Source: Malaciobacter halophilus (lineage in GTDB: Bacteria; Campylobacterota; Campylobacteria; Campylobacterales; Arcobacteraceae). Taken from it: DNA of 59,015 nt. Made by a program: the position numbers and the translations under genes. This document shows positions 26,775 through 36,297 of the stretch, piece after piece. The notes beneath the pieces were generated by a model. The model was not told the DNA's origin. It worked only from the letters and a program-made list of their open reading frames with translations, and ran no database searches. Every line of letters starts with the position of its first letter. Within the stretch, counting starts at the first letter, position 1. Location of the stretch: positions 1-59,015 of the forward strand of contig NZ_NXIF01000034.1 in assembly GCF_002837275.1 (NCBI RefSeq), written 5' to 3'.

Positions 26775-28109
26775 ATGAAACTATTTGGAACTGATGGTGT
26801 TAGAGGAAAAGCTGGTGAGTTTTTAGATGCAATTACAACAATTAAACTTGCAATGGCTGCAGGAATATTTTTTAGAAAACATTCTACAACAAATAAAATT
26901 TTAGTGGGAAAAGATACGAGAAGAAGTGGATATATGATTGAAAATGCACTTGTATCTGGATTAACTGCTGTTGGATATGATGTAATACAAATTGGACCTA
27001 TGCCTACACCTGCCATAGCATACTTAACTGAGAGTATGAGATGTGATGCTGGGATTATGATAAGTGCTTCACATAATCCTTATGATGATAATGGAATTAA
27101 ATTTTTTGATAATCATGGAAATAAACTAAGTTCAAAATGTGAAGCAGAGATTGAAGAGATTTTTGCAAATAAAGAGTATTTGAATTCACAACAAAAAACA
27201 GGAAAATCAATAGGTTCTTCAAAAAGAATTGATGATGTAATTGGAAGATATATCGTTTCTATAAAAAGCTCATTTCCAAAAGATTTAACTTTACAAGGTA
27301 TAAGAATTGTTTTAGATTGTGCAAATGGAGCAGCTTATAAAGTTGGTCCAACAATTCTTGAAGAGCTAGGAGCAGAAGTTATTACAATTAATAATTCTCC
27401 TAATGGTTATAATATAAACGATGATTGTGGAGCACTTCATCCTAAAAATGTGGGAAAAATTGTTTTAGAAACAAGAGCTGATATTGGTATTGCACTTGAT
27501 GGGGATGCTGATAGATTAGTAGTAATTGATGAAAATGGAGATGTAGTTTCAGGAGATAAACTAATTGGTGCTTTATGTACTTACTTAAGTGAAGAAAATC
27601 TTCTTGCTGGAAATGCTTGTGTTGCTACTGTTATGAGTAATCAAGCCTTAGAAGATTATTTAGCAAAACATAATATTGAGCTTCAAAGAAGTGATGTTGG
27701 AGATAAGTATGTTTTAGAGGGTATGAAAAACTGTTGTTTAAATTTTGGTGGAGAACAAAGTGGGCATATAATATTCTCAGATGTTGCTAAAACAGGAGAT
27801 GGTCTTGCAAGTGCATTACAAGTATTAGCTATGATGGTTAAAAGTAAGAAAAAAGCAAGCGAAGTATTAAACCCTTTTGATTTGTATCCTCAAGTATTAA
27901 AAAATATTATTGTAAGTGAAAAAAAACCTCTTTCAAAACTTGAAGGTTTAAAACAGTTACAAGATGAGATTAAATCAAATGGAATGAGGGATTTAATAAG
28001 ATATTCAGGTACTGAAAAAAAATTGAGAATTCTACTTGAAGGTAAAGATAAGAAATTAGTAGATGAATATATGCAAAAATTAGTGGAGTTTTTTAAAGAT
28101 AGATTATGA
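26775..28109 (+). CDS. glmM: Phosphoglucosamine mutase
   Basis: GlmM interconverts glucosamine-6-phosphate and glucosamine-1-phosphate for peptidoglycan and lipopolysaccharide precursors. The catalytic serine loop is [12 protein letters not shown] (Ser99), the metal loop DGDADR and the sugar-binding GGEQSGH are present, and the phosphate-binding [11 protein letters not shown] closes the protein. Length 444. It overlaps lspA by 4 bases (ATGA). Confidence 0.98.
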   Translation: MKLFGTDGVRGKAGEFLDAITTIKLAMAAGIFFRKHSTTNKILVGKDTRRSGYMIENALVSGLTAVGYDVIQIGPMPTPAIAYLTESMRCDAGIMISASHNPYDDNGIKFFDNHGNKLSSKCEAEIEEIFANKEYLNSQQKTGKSIGSSKRIDDVIGRYIVSIKSSFPKDLTLQGIRIVLDCANGAAYKVGPTILEELGAEVITINNSPNGYNINDDCGALHPKNVGKIVLETRADIGIALDGDADRLVVIDENGDVVSGDKLIGALCTYLSEENLLAGNACVATVMSNQALEDYLAKHNIELQRSDVGDKYVLEGMKNCCLNFGGEQSGHIIFSDVAKTGDGLASALQVLAMMVKSKKKASEVLNPFDLYPQVLKNIIVSEKKPLSKLEGLKQLQDEIKSNGMRDLIRYSGTEKKLRILLEGKDKKLVDEYMQKLVEFFKDRL

Positions 28110-28558
28110 ATAAAACACTACTAATGGTTTTTATATTTTTTGGTATATTTTTTATAGACCAAGCTGTTAAATACGCTTTTGTTTTTCATAACTGGGGAGT
28201 AGAAGGAAGTTGTTTATCTTTTCAACTTGCATATAATTATGGTGTTGCTTTTTCAATGTTTTCTTTCTTAAAAGAGTACTTAAAATATATTCAATTAACA
28301 CTTATTTTAATTGGAATTATCTATCTTTATTTTAATAAAGAGGTTTTAAAAGAGTATTCTTTTTCAATAACACTTTTATTAGCAGGTGGTTTATCAAATA
28401 TTTTAGATAGATTCACTTATGGAGCAGTTGTTGATTATATATATTGGCATTGTGGTTTTGAATTTGCAATTTTTAATCTAGCAGATATGATTATTAATTT
28501 AGCAGTTGCAATTATTATATATAAACAAATATGGGGTAAAAAAGAGCAAAAAGCTTAA
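28106..28558 (+). CDS. lspA: Signal peptidase II (lipoprotein signal peptidase)
   Basis: An inner-membrane aspartyl protease that cleaves the signal of diacylated prolipoproteins. Four hydrophobic helices are visible. The catalytic aspartates lie in [19 protein letters not shown] and FNLADMIIN, and the conserved N-terminal FxIDQxxK is FFIDQAVK. 150 residues is typical. The stop overlaps a palindrome AAAAGCTTAAGCTTTT (28549-28564) that may act as a weak terminator before leuC. Confidence 0.97.
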   Translation: MNKTLLMVFIFFGIFFIDQAVKYAFVFHNWGVEGSCLSFQLAYNYGVAFSMFSFLKEYLKYIQLTLILIGIIYLYFNKEVLKEYSFSITLLLAGGLSNILDRFTYGAVVDYIYWHCGFEFAIFNLADMIINLAVAIIIYKQIWGKKEQKA

Positions 28559-28625
28559 GCTTTTGTAAGGTTAACTTTTTTTTAGATATAATCTTGCGAC
28601 AAATTATATATTAAGTAGGTAATAA

Positions 28626-29894
28626 ATGGGACAAACAATAACAGAAAAAATATTTAGTGAGCATGTAGGAAGAGAAGTACATGCGGGAGAAATCATTAGA
28701 TGTAATATAGATATGGTAATTGGTAATGATATTACTACACCTATATCTATTAAAGCATTTGAGGAGAGTGGAAAAGAGAAACTTGCTAATCCAGATGGCT
28801 TTGCTATTGTACTAGACCACTTTATTCCAGCAAAAGATATAGCAAGTGCAAATCAAGCTAAAATTTCAAGAGATTTTGCAATGAAGCATAATCTTAAAAA
28901 CTTTTTTGATGAAAAAGATATGGGAATTGAACATGCATTGCTACCAGAAAAGGGTTTAGTATTACCAGGTGATGTTATTATTGGTGCAGATTCTCATACA
29001 TGTACACATGGTGCTTTAGGGGCATTTAGTACAGGTATGGGAAGCACAGATATATCTTTTGGAATGATTACAGGTGGTAACTGGTTTAAGGTACCAGAAT
29101 CAATCAAAGTAGTATTTAATGGTAAACCAAAAGAGTATGTTACAGGAAAAGATTTAATTTTAGAAGTAATTAGAATTTTAGGTGTTGATGGTGCACTTTA
29201 TAAAACGTTAGAGTTTACTGGAACTACAATCCCACACTTAACAATGGATGATAGATTCTCTTTATGTAATATGGCAATTGAAGCAGGAGCTAAAAATGGT
29301 ATTGTTGCATATGATGAAATAACAAAAGAGTTCTTAGATAGTAGAAGTTCATTAAGAGCTGAACCAAAAATACATTATAGTGATGAAGATGCAACATATT
29401 GTCAAGTAATTGAAATAGATGTTGAAAATCTTGAACCAGTAATTGCTTATCCATTTTTACCATCAAATGGACATTCAGTTTCTCAAGCAGTAATAGATGA
29501 AATAAGAGTTGACCAAGTATTTATAGGTTCTTGTACAAATGGAAGATTAAGTGATTTTGAGGTTGCAGCTAAAATATTAAAAGATAAAAAAGTTGCAAGA
29601 CATGTAAGACTTATTTTAACTCCTGGTACACAACAAATTTTAAGAGAAGCCACAAAAAAAGGCTATATTGATACATTAGTTGATTCAGGAGCAGTTGTAT
29701 CAAATCCTACATGTGGAGCATGTTTAGGAGGATATATGGGTATTTTAGGAGATGATGAGGTTTGTATCTCTACTACAAATAGAAACTTTGTAGGAAGAAT
29801 GGGAAGTAGAAGCTCTAAAATTTATCTTGCAAATAGTGCAGTTGCAGCAGCAAGTGCAATCTCTGGATATATAACTGATCCAAACTCTTTATAA
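28626..29894 (+). CDS. leuC: 3-isopropylmalate dehydratase large subunit
   Basis: LeuC isomerises isopropylmalate in leucine synthesis using a [4Fe-4S] cluster. Motifs include GADSHTCTHGALGAF, GSCTNGRLSDF and NPTCGACLGG, which supply the cluster cysteines. At 422 residues it belongs to the shorter, archaeal-type LeuC/HacA group. No leuD small-subunit gene is in the window next to it, so its partner must lie elsewhere. A -10-like TATAAT at 28587-28592 precedes it. Confidence 0.93.
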   Translation: MGQTITEKIFSEHVGREVHAGEIIRCNIDMVIGNDITTPISIKAFEESGKEKLANPDGFAIVLDHFIPAKDIASANQAKISRDFAMKHNLKNFFDEKDMGIEHALLPEKGLVLPGDVIIGADSHTCTHGALGAFSTGMGSTDISFGMITGGNWFKVPESIKVVFNGKPKEYVTGKDLILEVIRILGVDGALYKTLEFTGTTIPHLTMDDRFSLCNMAIEAGAKNGIVAYDEITKEFLDSRSSLRAEPKIHYSDEDATYCQVIEIDVENLEPVIAYPFLPSNGHSVSQAVIDEIRVDQVFIGSCTNGRLSDFEVAAKILKDKKVARHVRLILTPGTQQILREATKKGYIDTLVDSGAVVSNPTCGACLGGYMGILGDDEVCISTTNRNFVGRMGSRSSKIYLANSAVAAASAISGYITDPNSL

Positions 29895-29896
29895 TT

Positions 29897-30469
29897 ATGA
29901 AACCACAATTTAATATACCTTGTGTGATTTTATGTGGTGGAAAAAGCTCAAGAATGAAAGAAGATAAATCTCTTCTTCCATTCGCAAATAAAACTTCCCT
30001 TGCAAAATATCAATATGACAGATTAAAACCATATTTTAAAGAGATTTATCTATCATCAAAAACAGATAAATTTGATTTTGAAGCTAATTTACTTTTAGAA
30101 GAGTCTTTAATATATTCTCCTATAATTGGTATAGATAGTATTATAAGTAAACTTAATAAAAATGATAAAATTTTCCTTATTACAGTAGATACTCCCTTAG
30201 TAGAAATTGACTCAATCTCAAAAATTATTAATTGTAGTAAAGGTTATGATATTACTGTTGCAAAAACTCAAAGAGTACATAATTTATGTGGTGTCTTCTC
30301 TTCAAATATAAAACATATAGTTGATAATATGATTAAAAATGATATACACAAAATATCTCATCTCTTAGAGGCTGTAAGGACAAATATTGTTGAATTTACT
30401 AATGAAGATGAGTTTATTAACTTAAACCATCCAAAAGATTACCAAAAAGCACTAAATATTATAAGTTAG
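29897..30469 (+). CDS. mobA: Molybdenum cofactor guanylyltransferase
   Basis: MobA attaches GMP to molybdopterin, giving the bis-MGD cofactor required by all DMSO-reductase-family enzymes. The nucleotidyltransferase signature CVILCGGKSSRMKEDKSLLPF is at residues 9-29 and the metal-binding aspartate in LITVDTPLV follows. It starts 2 bases after the leuC stop. Two bis-MGD enzymes are encoded in this window (10-12 kb and 33-36 kb), which fits its presence just before the sulfur island. Confidence 0.9.
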   Translation: MKPQFNIPCVILCGGKSSRMKEDKSLLPFANKTSLAKYQYDRLKPYFKEIYLSSKTDKFDFEANLLLEESLIYSPIIGIDSIISKLNKNDKIFLITVDTPLVEIDSISKIINCSKGYDITVAKTQRVHNLCGVFSSNIKHIVDNMIKNDIHKISHLLEAVRTNIVEFTNEDEFINLNHPKDYQKALNIIS

Positions 30470-30569
30470 ATGAATATTAAATATAACATGATTAAGTTAT
30501 AACTAAGGATTATATTATTTAGTTTTAGTTATGCTTCTTATATAAGATAAAATTATAAAAGGAAGCAAA

Positions 30570-32039
30570 ATGGCAAAAGATGAGCTTAATGAAGCACTAG
30601 ACTTATTAGACTCTAAACTTAAAAAAGAGGGACTTTCAAGAAGGGACGCTTTTAAAGTTGCAGGTCTTGGGTCAGCTGCATTTCTTATGGGAGGAAATGA
30701 GGCACAAGCAGCTGTATCTGCAAAAGCTAGTGATGTTAAAGCAAAAATTGTAATTGTTGGTGGAGGACTTGCTGGAGTTTCTACTGCTGCTAAACTAACT
30801 AATTCACTATCAAATCCAGATATTACTATTATTGAACCAAATCCAAAATCAGTATCATATCAACCAGGAAATACTTTAGTTGCATCTGGTGTTTATACAA
30901 AAGAAGATGTGATGTATGATACAAAAGATTTTATTCCTAATGGCGTAAAACTTATTAAAGATAAAGCAGTAGATTTTAATCCTGATAATAATAAATTAAC
31001 AATTGGTTCAGGTGAAGAGATTACATATGATTATTTAATTATTGCTGCAGGACTATCACTTGATTTTGGAAGAATTAGAGGTTTAGAAGAGATTGGTGAA
31101 GCAAAAAGTGTTGGAAGTGCTAAAAAAATTCTTGATACTTTTGCAGATTCAGGTGTTTGTTCTATTTATAATGTAGATAGTGCAGTTAAGACATGGGAGC
31201 AAATGCAAAAGTTTGTTGAGGCTGCTAAGACTGGCAAAAAGAAAATGCAAGGAGTTTATACTCACCCAAATACTGCTATTAAATGTGGAGGGGCTCCTAA
31301 AAAAATTATGTATTTAACTAACTCTAGGCTTGTTGAAGCAGGAGCAAGAGATAATGCAGAGTTAACATTCTATCCAAATGGTTCTACAATGTTTGGTGTT
31401 CCAGAGTATCATGATGCAATTGTTGAACAGTTTAAACAAAGAGGAATGAAGTGGAACTATAAACATAATTTAGTTGAAGTTGATTTAGATAATAAAATTG
31501 CTACATTTGATAAAAAATGGCTTGAAAAAGGTGCATGGGACGAAGATTTAGAAGAGTATGACATGATATTAAAGCATGAAGATGTAAAAGTACCTTTTGA
31601 TTTATTACACATTACTCCTCCTATGATTGCTCCAAAAGAGATAGGAGATTCAGAAGTTGGTTCAGCAAAAGGTTGGATTCCTGTAAATAAACAGACATTA
31701 CAACATGTTAAGTATGACAATATCTTCTCTTTAGGTGATATTGCAGCAGTTCCAATGGGTAAAACTGGAGGAAGTGTAAGAAAGCAATATAAGGTTGTAG
31801 TTGATAATTTAATCTCTTTAATGGAAGGAAAACCTTTAACTTCTAAATATGAAGGTTATACAGTTTGTCCTTTAATTACTGATATTGGAAAAGTAATGCT
31901 TGCTGAGTTTAATTGGACAAGAAAACCTACTCCATCATTTCCTCTTGACCCAACACAAGAAAGATATATTTGGTGGTTATTAAAAGTATATGCATTAAAA
32001 CCAATGACTATGTATGGTATGTTATCAGGAAGAGCTTAA
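30570..32039 (+). CDS. Tat-exported sulfide:quinone oxidoreductase-type flavoprotein
   Basis: A FAD-dependent sulfide oxidase of the SQR/flavocytochrome c family. A Tat-like signal (LSRRDAFKVAG, residues 22-32) indicates a periplasmic location. The dinucleotide-binding motif VIVGGGLAGVS begins at residue 61, YQPGNTLVASG matches the SQR active-site region, and three cysteines (197, 239, 433) lie at the positions of the SQR redox cysteines. The ATP of the C-terminus is replaced by an amphipathic tail. The dihaem cytochrome gene 18 bases downstream could be an electron acceptor, recalling FccAB. SQR rather than FccB is favoured by the three cysteines. Confidence 0.83.
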   Translation: MAKDELNEALDLLDSKLKKEGLSRRDAFKVAGLGSAAFLMGGNEAQAAVSAKASDVKAKIVIVGGGLAGVSTAAKLTNSLSNPDITIIEPNPKSVSYQPGNTLVASGVYTKEDVMYDTKDFIPNGVKLIKDKAVDFNPDNNKLTIGSGEEITYDYLIIAAGLSLDFGRIRGLEEIGEAKSVGSAKKILDTFADSGVCSIYNVDSAVKTWEQMQKFVEAAKTGKKKMQGVYTHPNTAIKCGGAPKKIMYLTNSRLVEAGARDNAELTFYPNGSTMFGVPEYHDAIVEQFKQRGMKWNYKHNLVEVDLDNKIATFDKKWLEKGAWDEDLEEYDMILKHEDVKVPFDLLHITPPMIAPKEIGDSEVGSAKGWIPVNKQTLQHVKYDNIFSLGDIAAVPMGKTGGSVRKQYKVVVDNLISLMEGKPLTSKYEGYTVCPLITDIGKVMLAEFNWTRKPTPSFPLDPTQERYIWWLLKVYALKPMTMYGMLSGRA

Positions 32040-32057
32040 TTTAATAAAAGGAATAAA

Positions 32058-32708
32058 ATGCAAACAAAAAGAGTGTTATACCTAATTTTTATAGTTAGTT
32101 TTTTAGGAATAGGGCTACATGCAAAGGGCAATTACTCTTCAAAAGAGATATATGCATCAATGTGTTCAAAATGCCATGGTATTAAAGCAGAAGGAAATAT
32201 TAAAAAAGAAGCACCTGCTTTAAATAATATTGGATTAAATGAGTTGGAGATTAGTTTATATGATTTAAAAGGTGGGGCCTCTTACCAATCATCTGGTACT
32301 AATCATGATATTATGCAACATAATATGAAAAAGATAATTCAAAAAGGCATGGATTACAATTCAAAAGAGATGGCTAAATATATATTCTTTACATTTAATA
32401 AAGATGCAAAGAGTTATAAAAAAGGTAGTAAATATACAGTATCTCAAATTTATATGCAAATGTGTTCTAAATGTCACGGCACGAATGCACAAGGTAACCC
32501 AAATAAAAATGCTCCAGCATTAAATAATATGTTAGTGCATGACTTAGAGTTAGAGTTACAAGATATACAAAATAAAACTTTAACACAATCATCTGGTACT
32601 AATCATGATATTATGGAAAGAAATCATGAGATTATCGAGAAAAAAGGTATGAGTTACAGTCCAAAAGAGATGGCTGAATATATTCATACAAATTTTTATA
32701 AAAAATAA
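32058..32708 (+). CDS. Periplasmic dihaem cytochrome c with duplicated domain
   Basis: A signal peptide (residues 1-22) precedes two cytochrome c domains. Each has CSKCHG (haem ligation at Cys36/Cys39/His40 and Cys136/Cys139/His140, exactly 100 residues apart), the motif QSSGTNHDIM and a KGM(D/S)YxxKEMAxYI C-terminal helix, so the gene arose by internal duplication. The ATG has AAAAGGAA upstream and follows the flavoprotein gene closely. It probably carries electrons from sulfide oxidation toward a terminal oxidase; this is inferred from position. Confidence 0.88.
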   Translation: MQTKRVLYLIFIVSFLGIGLHAKGNYSSKEIYASMCSKCHGIKAEGNIKKEAPALNNIGLNELEISLYDLKGGASYQSSGTNHDIMQHNMKKIIQKGMDYNSKEMAKYIFFTFNKDAKSYKKGSKYTVSQIYMQMCSKCHGTNAQGNPNKNAPALNNMLVHDLELELQDIQNKTLTQSSGTNHDIMERNHEIIEKKGMSYSPKEMAEYIHTNFYKK

Positions 32709-32730
32709 AGCAGATATTCTGCTTTATTTT
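32707..32730 (+). terminator. Hairpin after the dihaem cytochrome gene
   Basis: AAAGCAG pairs with CTGCTTT around ATATT, followed by ATTTT. A short stem that begins at the cytochrome stop codon; probably a terminator or partial terminator before the small membrane gene. Confidence 0.55.
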
Positions 32731-32740
32731 GGATAGTAAA

Positions 32741-32980
32741 ATGAAATACTTTAAAAACTTAATTTTATTATATATAGTAATTTTTTTAATCTCGTCATTA
32801 GTAATACATCTTGATAAGTGGACTAAATATCCAGTTGAACATTTTAAAGCACTTTTAAATCATTCATCACCTTTTCATCCTTTTATATACTCTTTGATTA
32901 TATTTACAATAGTATTAGTAATAATAGTAGTATTACAATCAATAACAAAACTTCTAAAAAAACTATTTAAAAATAAATAA
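32741..32980 (+). CDS. Small two-helix membrane protein, function unknown
   Basis: A 79-residue protein with two hydrophobic helices (about 4-22 and 45-67), separated by a loop rich in His and aromatic residues (HLDKWTKYPVEHF...NHSSPFHPF). I take the ATG at 32741, preceded by GGATAG; a TTG 12 bases earlier is also open. No family is recognised. It lies between the SQR-cytochrome pair and the psr operon and may belong functionally to either. Confidence 0.6.
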   Translation: MKYFKNLILLYIVIFLISSLVIHLDKWTKYPVEHFKALLNHSSPFHPFIYSLIIFTIVLVIIVVLQSITKLLKKLFKNK

Positions 32981-33119
32981 ATATATAAATATTTAAAATC
33001 AACTAAAACAATAATGTAACTATAAAGTCACTTCATAAGAAAAAATAATGTTTAAAATAAAAATATTATTAAAAATACTTATAAAAATAACAAAAAAAGA
33101 GAAATTTTGAAAAAATTAG

Positions 33120-33164
33120 TGAATATTCATTCATAAATAAGAATAATTTATATTAACCTATGCT
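33120..33164 (+). promoter_or_regulatory. Possible promoter/operator of the psr operon
   Basis: The 226-base gap before psrA is very AT-rich. It contains a perfect 10-bp palindrome TGAATATTCA (33120-33129) and about 30 bp downstream a -10-like TATGCT (33159-33164). This geometry would suit a regulator bound near -40, but the motif is not one I can assign. Confidence 0.3.
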
Positions 33165-33206
33165 AAAGTTATAAGATTAATAAATAATTTTAAGAAGGAG
33201 TGAGAA

Positions 33207-35651
33207 ATGGAAGTTGAGATTTCACGAAGAAAATTTCTCCAAGGGACAGTTGCTTTATCGGTGATTGCAAGTTCAAGTGCAATCTGTAAAGATACTTCAA
33301 ATAAAGATAAAATTAGTTTTGGTACAAGAAAAAATTCTAATAATAAAGATGTAAAACTTGTACCAACTTTGTGTGAAGTATGTGTTAATAAATGTGCTGC
33401 ATTTGCAAGAGTTGAAAACAATATCGTAACAAAACTTGAGCCAAATCCATATTTCCCAAAATCTCAAAATATGCTTTGTGCTAGAGGAAATGCTGGTATA
33501 CAAGCTTTATATGACCCTGATAGAATAAAATATCCTTTAATTAGAGTAGGTAAAAGAGGTGATGGGAAATATAAAAGAGTAACATGGGATGAGGCATACA
33601 CTTATATTACAGAAAAGATGACAAAAATATTGGATGAAGAAAAAGATAATAGATCATGTTTTGGGTATTGTGCTGGAGAAGGTTTAGCAGAACATACATT
33701 TAAAACTTTTATGTCAAATAAAATTGGTTCATCTAACTTCGTAAATCACGCTTCTATTTGTCTTCAAACTGCTGTATCTGGATATGCATTAACAATTGGT
33801 AAGTATGGACAAGCTGATTTACAAAATGCAAAATATGTAATTATGGCAGGTGCTAATAGAGCAGAAGCAATTCTTACTCCTGATACTATGGATATTTTTA
33901 AAAGAACAAGAGGAAGAGGAACAAAGCTTGTTGTTGTAGATCCAAGATTTACAAATACAGCTATGCATGCTGATGATTATTTAGCAATAAAATCAGGAAC
34001 AGATTTAGCTTTTGTATTAGCATTAACATATCATGTAATTAAAAATGAATTATATAATAGAAAATATGTAAAAAACAATTTTTCAAATTTTGATAAATAT
34101 AAAGAGCATATATTAAATAGTGAATATACTCCTAAATGGGCAGAAAATATAACAGGGATACCTGCACATGAAATAGAAAAAGTTGCACAAGAGTTTATGG
34201 CTAATGCTCCTCAAGCAATATATTATCAAGGTAGAAGGTCAACATGGACAAAAAATGATTTTCAATTAAGACGAGCACAAGCAATATTTACAGCATTAGG
34301 TGGAGGAATAGATGTAAAAGGTGGTATTGTATTTGGAAAAAAACTACCATTGGGTAGCCACTATGTTAATGCACCATTATACTCAAATCCTAAGCCAAGA
34401 ATTGAAAAAGATGAAGCTAAAATTATAGGAGGAAGTGGTTCATGGATTGCATGGAGAAATATGATTTTAGAAGAAAGAACACCATATCCAATAAGAGGAA
34501 TGTTTGTTTATAAACAAAATCCAGTTTTATCTGTACCTCATGTTGAAAAAACAAAGCAGATGTTTAAAAAGATGGATTTAGTTGTAGTAATAGATACAAT
34601 GCCAAGTGATACTGCAATAATGGCAGATGTGATTTTACCAGAATGTACATATTTAGAAAGAGAAGACCCTGTTAAATCTTTTCCTGGTGTTGAGCCTTCT
34701 ATTGCACTTAGAAGAAAGGTAATTGAACCTATGTATGAAACAAAGCCAGTAATAGAGATTTTACATGGACTTGGTAAAAAACTATCTAAACCTCTTTTTG
34801 AAATAAGTAAAAAATATGATGAAGATCTTCAATATGAAATTGAAGGTTTATCAAAAGAAGAGATTGATGAGTTATATAAAGATAATGGATATGATTTAGC
34901 AGATGCTTTTGAACACTCTCAAGAACATATTAATAAAGAGATGGTTTTAGAAAAGTATGATGAAAAAGCATGGAATACATTAAGAACAAAAGGTGTGTTT
35001 TATCCTAAAATGTCAAAAAGTTTTAAAAAGTTAGATAATAATAAATTTAGATATTACAAAGAAAAAGAGAAGTTTTATACAGTATTAAAACTTGAAAATA
35101 AAGAGGATTCGGATGATATTGATACATGTATTAATCCAAGAGATATAGCAGAAATAAAAAGACTTTTCTCAACACCAACTAAGAAAATAGAGTGTTACTT
35201 AGAAAATCTTGCTAAAAAAGGAATTGACCCTATGCCTGTATGGCATCAAGAAGATTTTAAAAAAATACCAAAAGGTAAATTTAAATTTATTAGTGGAAGA
35301 CACTCTCAGTTTACTCAAAACTCAACAGCAAATAATGTAATGCTTTTAGAGTTAATGCCAGAAAATTTTATATGGATTAATAAAAAAGATGCAAAGAAAA
35401 ATGGCATAAATCATGGAGATGTTGTTGAGGTTCAAAGTAGTGCAGGAAAAATTCAAATAAAGGCTTTTCCTACGGATAAAATAATTGAAGATACAGTTTT
35501 TTATGTTCATGGTTTTGGTTCACAATCAACAGGAATGACATTTGCAAATAGAAATGGTGCAAGTGATAATGAAATCATAGAAGATGATATAGAACCAGTA
35601 TTTGGTAGTGCAATTATGCATGAAACAATTGTTTCTATTAGAAAGGTTTAA
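33207..35651 (+). CDS. psrA: Polysulfide/thiosulfate reductase-type catalytic molybdoenzyme
   Basis: The large subunit of a periplasmic molybdoenzyme of the PsrA/PhsA group. A Tat signal (SRRKFLQGT, residues 6-14) is followed by the [4Fe-4S] motif CEVCVNKC...LCARG (Cys56, 59, 63, 91). The probable molybdenum ligand is Cys185 in NHASICLQTAVSGY, the form found in PsrA, PhsA and Nap-type enzymes. Length 814. AAGGAG precedes the ATG. Followed directly by ferredoxin and NrfD-type subunits, the arrangement of Wolinella psrABC. Thiosulfate or polysulfide cannot be distinguished from sequence; the rhodanese gene downstream argues for a sulfane-sulfur substrate. Confidence 0.87.
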   Translation: MEVEISRRKFLQGTVALSVIASSSAICKDTSNKDKISFGTRKNSNNKDVKLVPTLCEVCVNKCAAFARVENNIVTKLEPNPYFPKSQNMLCARGNAGIQALYDPDRIKYPLIRVGKRGDGKYKRVTWDEAYTYITEKMTKILDEEKDNRSCFGYCAGEGLAEHTFKTFMSNKIGSSNFVNHASICLQTAVSGYALTIGKYGQADLQNAKYVIMAGANRAEAILTPDTMDIFKRTRGRGTKLVVVDPRFTNTAMHADDYLAIKSGTDLAFVLALTYHVIKNELYNRKYVKNNFSNFDKYKEHILNSEYTPKWAENITGIPAHEIEKVAQEFMANAPQAIYYQGRRSTWTKNDFQLRRAQAIFTALGGGIDVKGGIVFGKKLPLGSHYVNAPLYSNPKPRIEKDEAKIIGGSGSWIAWRNMILEERTPYPIRGMFVYKQNPVLSVPHVEKTKQMFKKMDLVVVIDTMPSDTAIMADVILPECTYLEREDPVKSFPGVEPSIALRRKVIEPMYETKPVIEILHGLGKKLSKPLFEISKKYDEDLQYEIEGLSKEEIDELYKDNGYDLADAFEHSQEHINKEMVLEKYDEKAWNTLRTKGVFYPKMSKSFKKLDNNKFRYYKEKEKFYTVLKLENKEDSDDIDTCINPRDIAEIKRLFSTPTKKIECYLENLAKKGIDPMPVWHQEDFKKIPKGKFKFISGRHSQFTQNSTANNVMLLELMPENFIWINKKDAKKNGINHGDVVEVQSSAGKIQIKAFPTDKIIEDTVFYVHGFGSQSTGMTFANRNGASDNEIIEDDIEPVFGSAIMHETIVSIRKV

Positions 35652-35653
35652 TT

Positions 35654-36295
35654 ATGGCTAATTATGCAATGGCACTTGATTATCAAAGTTGTATAAATTG
35701 TAAAGCGTGTGAGACTGCTTGCAAAGAAGAAAATGGTGTACAGTTAGGTGCAGATAAACAAAGAATTTGGGTTGGTATTGTAGAAGGAACAATTTTTGAT
35801 AAGTCTTATATAAATTTATATCCTTCTCAGTGTAACCATTGTGAAAATCCTCCTTGTGTAAGTGTTTGTCCTACAAATGCAAGTTATATTGCTAAAGGTG
35901 GAATTGTACAAGTTGATTATGAAAAATGTATTTTATGTAAAGGTTGTATGGAAGCGTGTCCTTATGATGCAAGATTTGTTGATGATACAAAAGTAGCTGT
36001 AGATAAATGTACTTTTTGTGATCACAGAATTGAAGAGTATGGAACAACTGCATGCCAAGCAACTTGCCCTACAAATGTGAGAATGTTTGGTGATTTAGAT
36101 GATGAGAATAGTGATTTAGTAAAACTTTTAAAAACAAAAAGATTTTTCTTTTTAAAACAGAAGCTAAATACTAGACCAAAACTTTTTTATATTGTTCCAG
36201 ATTCAGAAAGTTATGCAAGACAAAGTATCTCTCATGAAACAAAAATTTATAATTGGGATGAGTATTTATTAGAGTTTAAAGGTGTAAGGAAATAA
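35654..36295 (+). CDS. psrB: Polysulfide reductase-type ferredoxin subunit PsrB
   Basis: A 213-residue subunit with sixteen cluster cysteines in four sets: CINCKACETAC, CNHCENPPCVSVC, CILCKGCMEAC, and CTFC with CQATC. It would carry electrons between the NrfD-type membrane subunit and the molybdenum site. It lacks its own signal peptide and is presumably exported with PsrA. It starts 2 bases after psrA and ends 2 bases before psrC. Confidence 0.92.
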   Translation: MANYAMALDYQSCINCKACETACKEENGVQLGADKQRIWVGIVEGTIFDKSYINLYPSQCNHCENPPCVSVCPTNASYIAKGGIVQVDYEKCILCKGCMEACPYDARFVDDTKVAVDKCTFCDHRIEEYGTTACQATCPTNVRMFGDLDDENSDLVKLLKTKRFFFLKQKLNTRPKLFYIVPDSESYARQSISHETKIYNWDEYLLEFKGVRK

Positions 36296-36297
36296 TT

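Noticed and set aside
30570-32039. Naming the flavoprotein FccB
   Set aside because: The covalent-flavin cysteine context of FccB is replaced by YQPGNTL, and three SQR-type cysteines are present.
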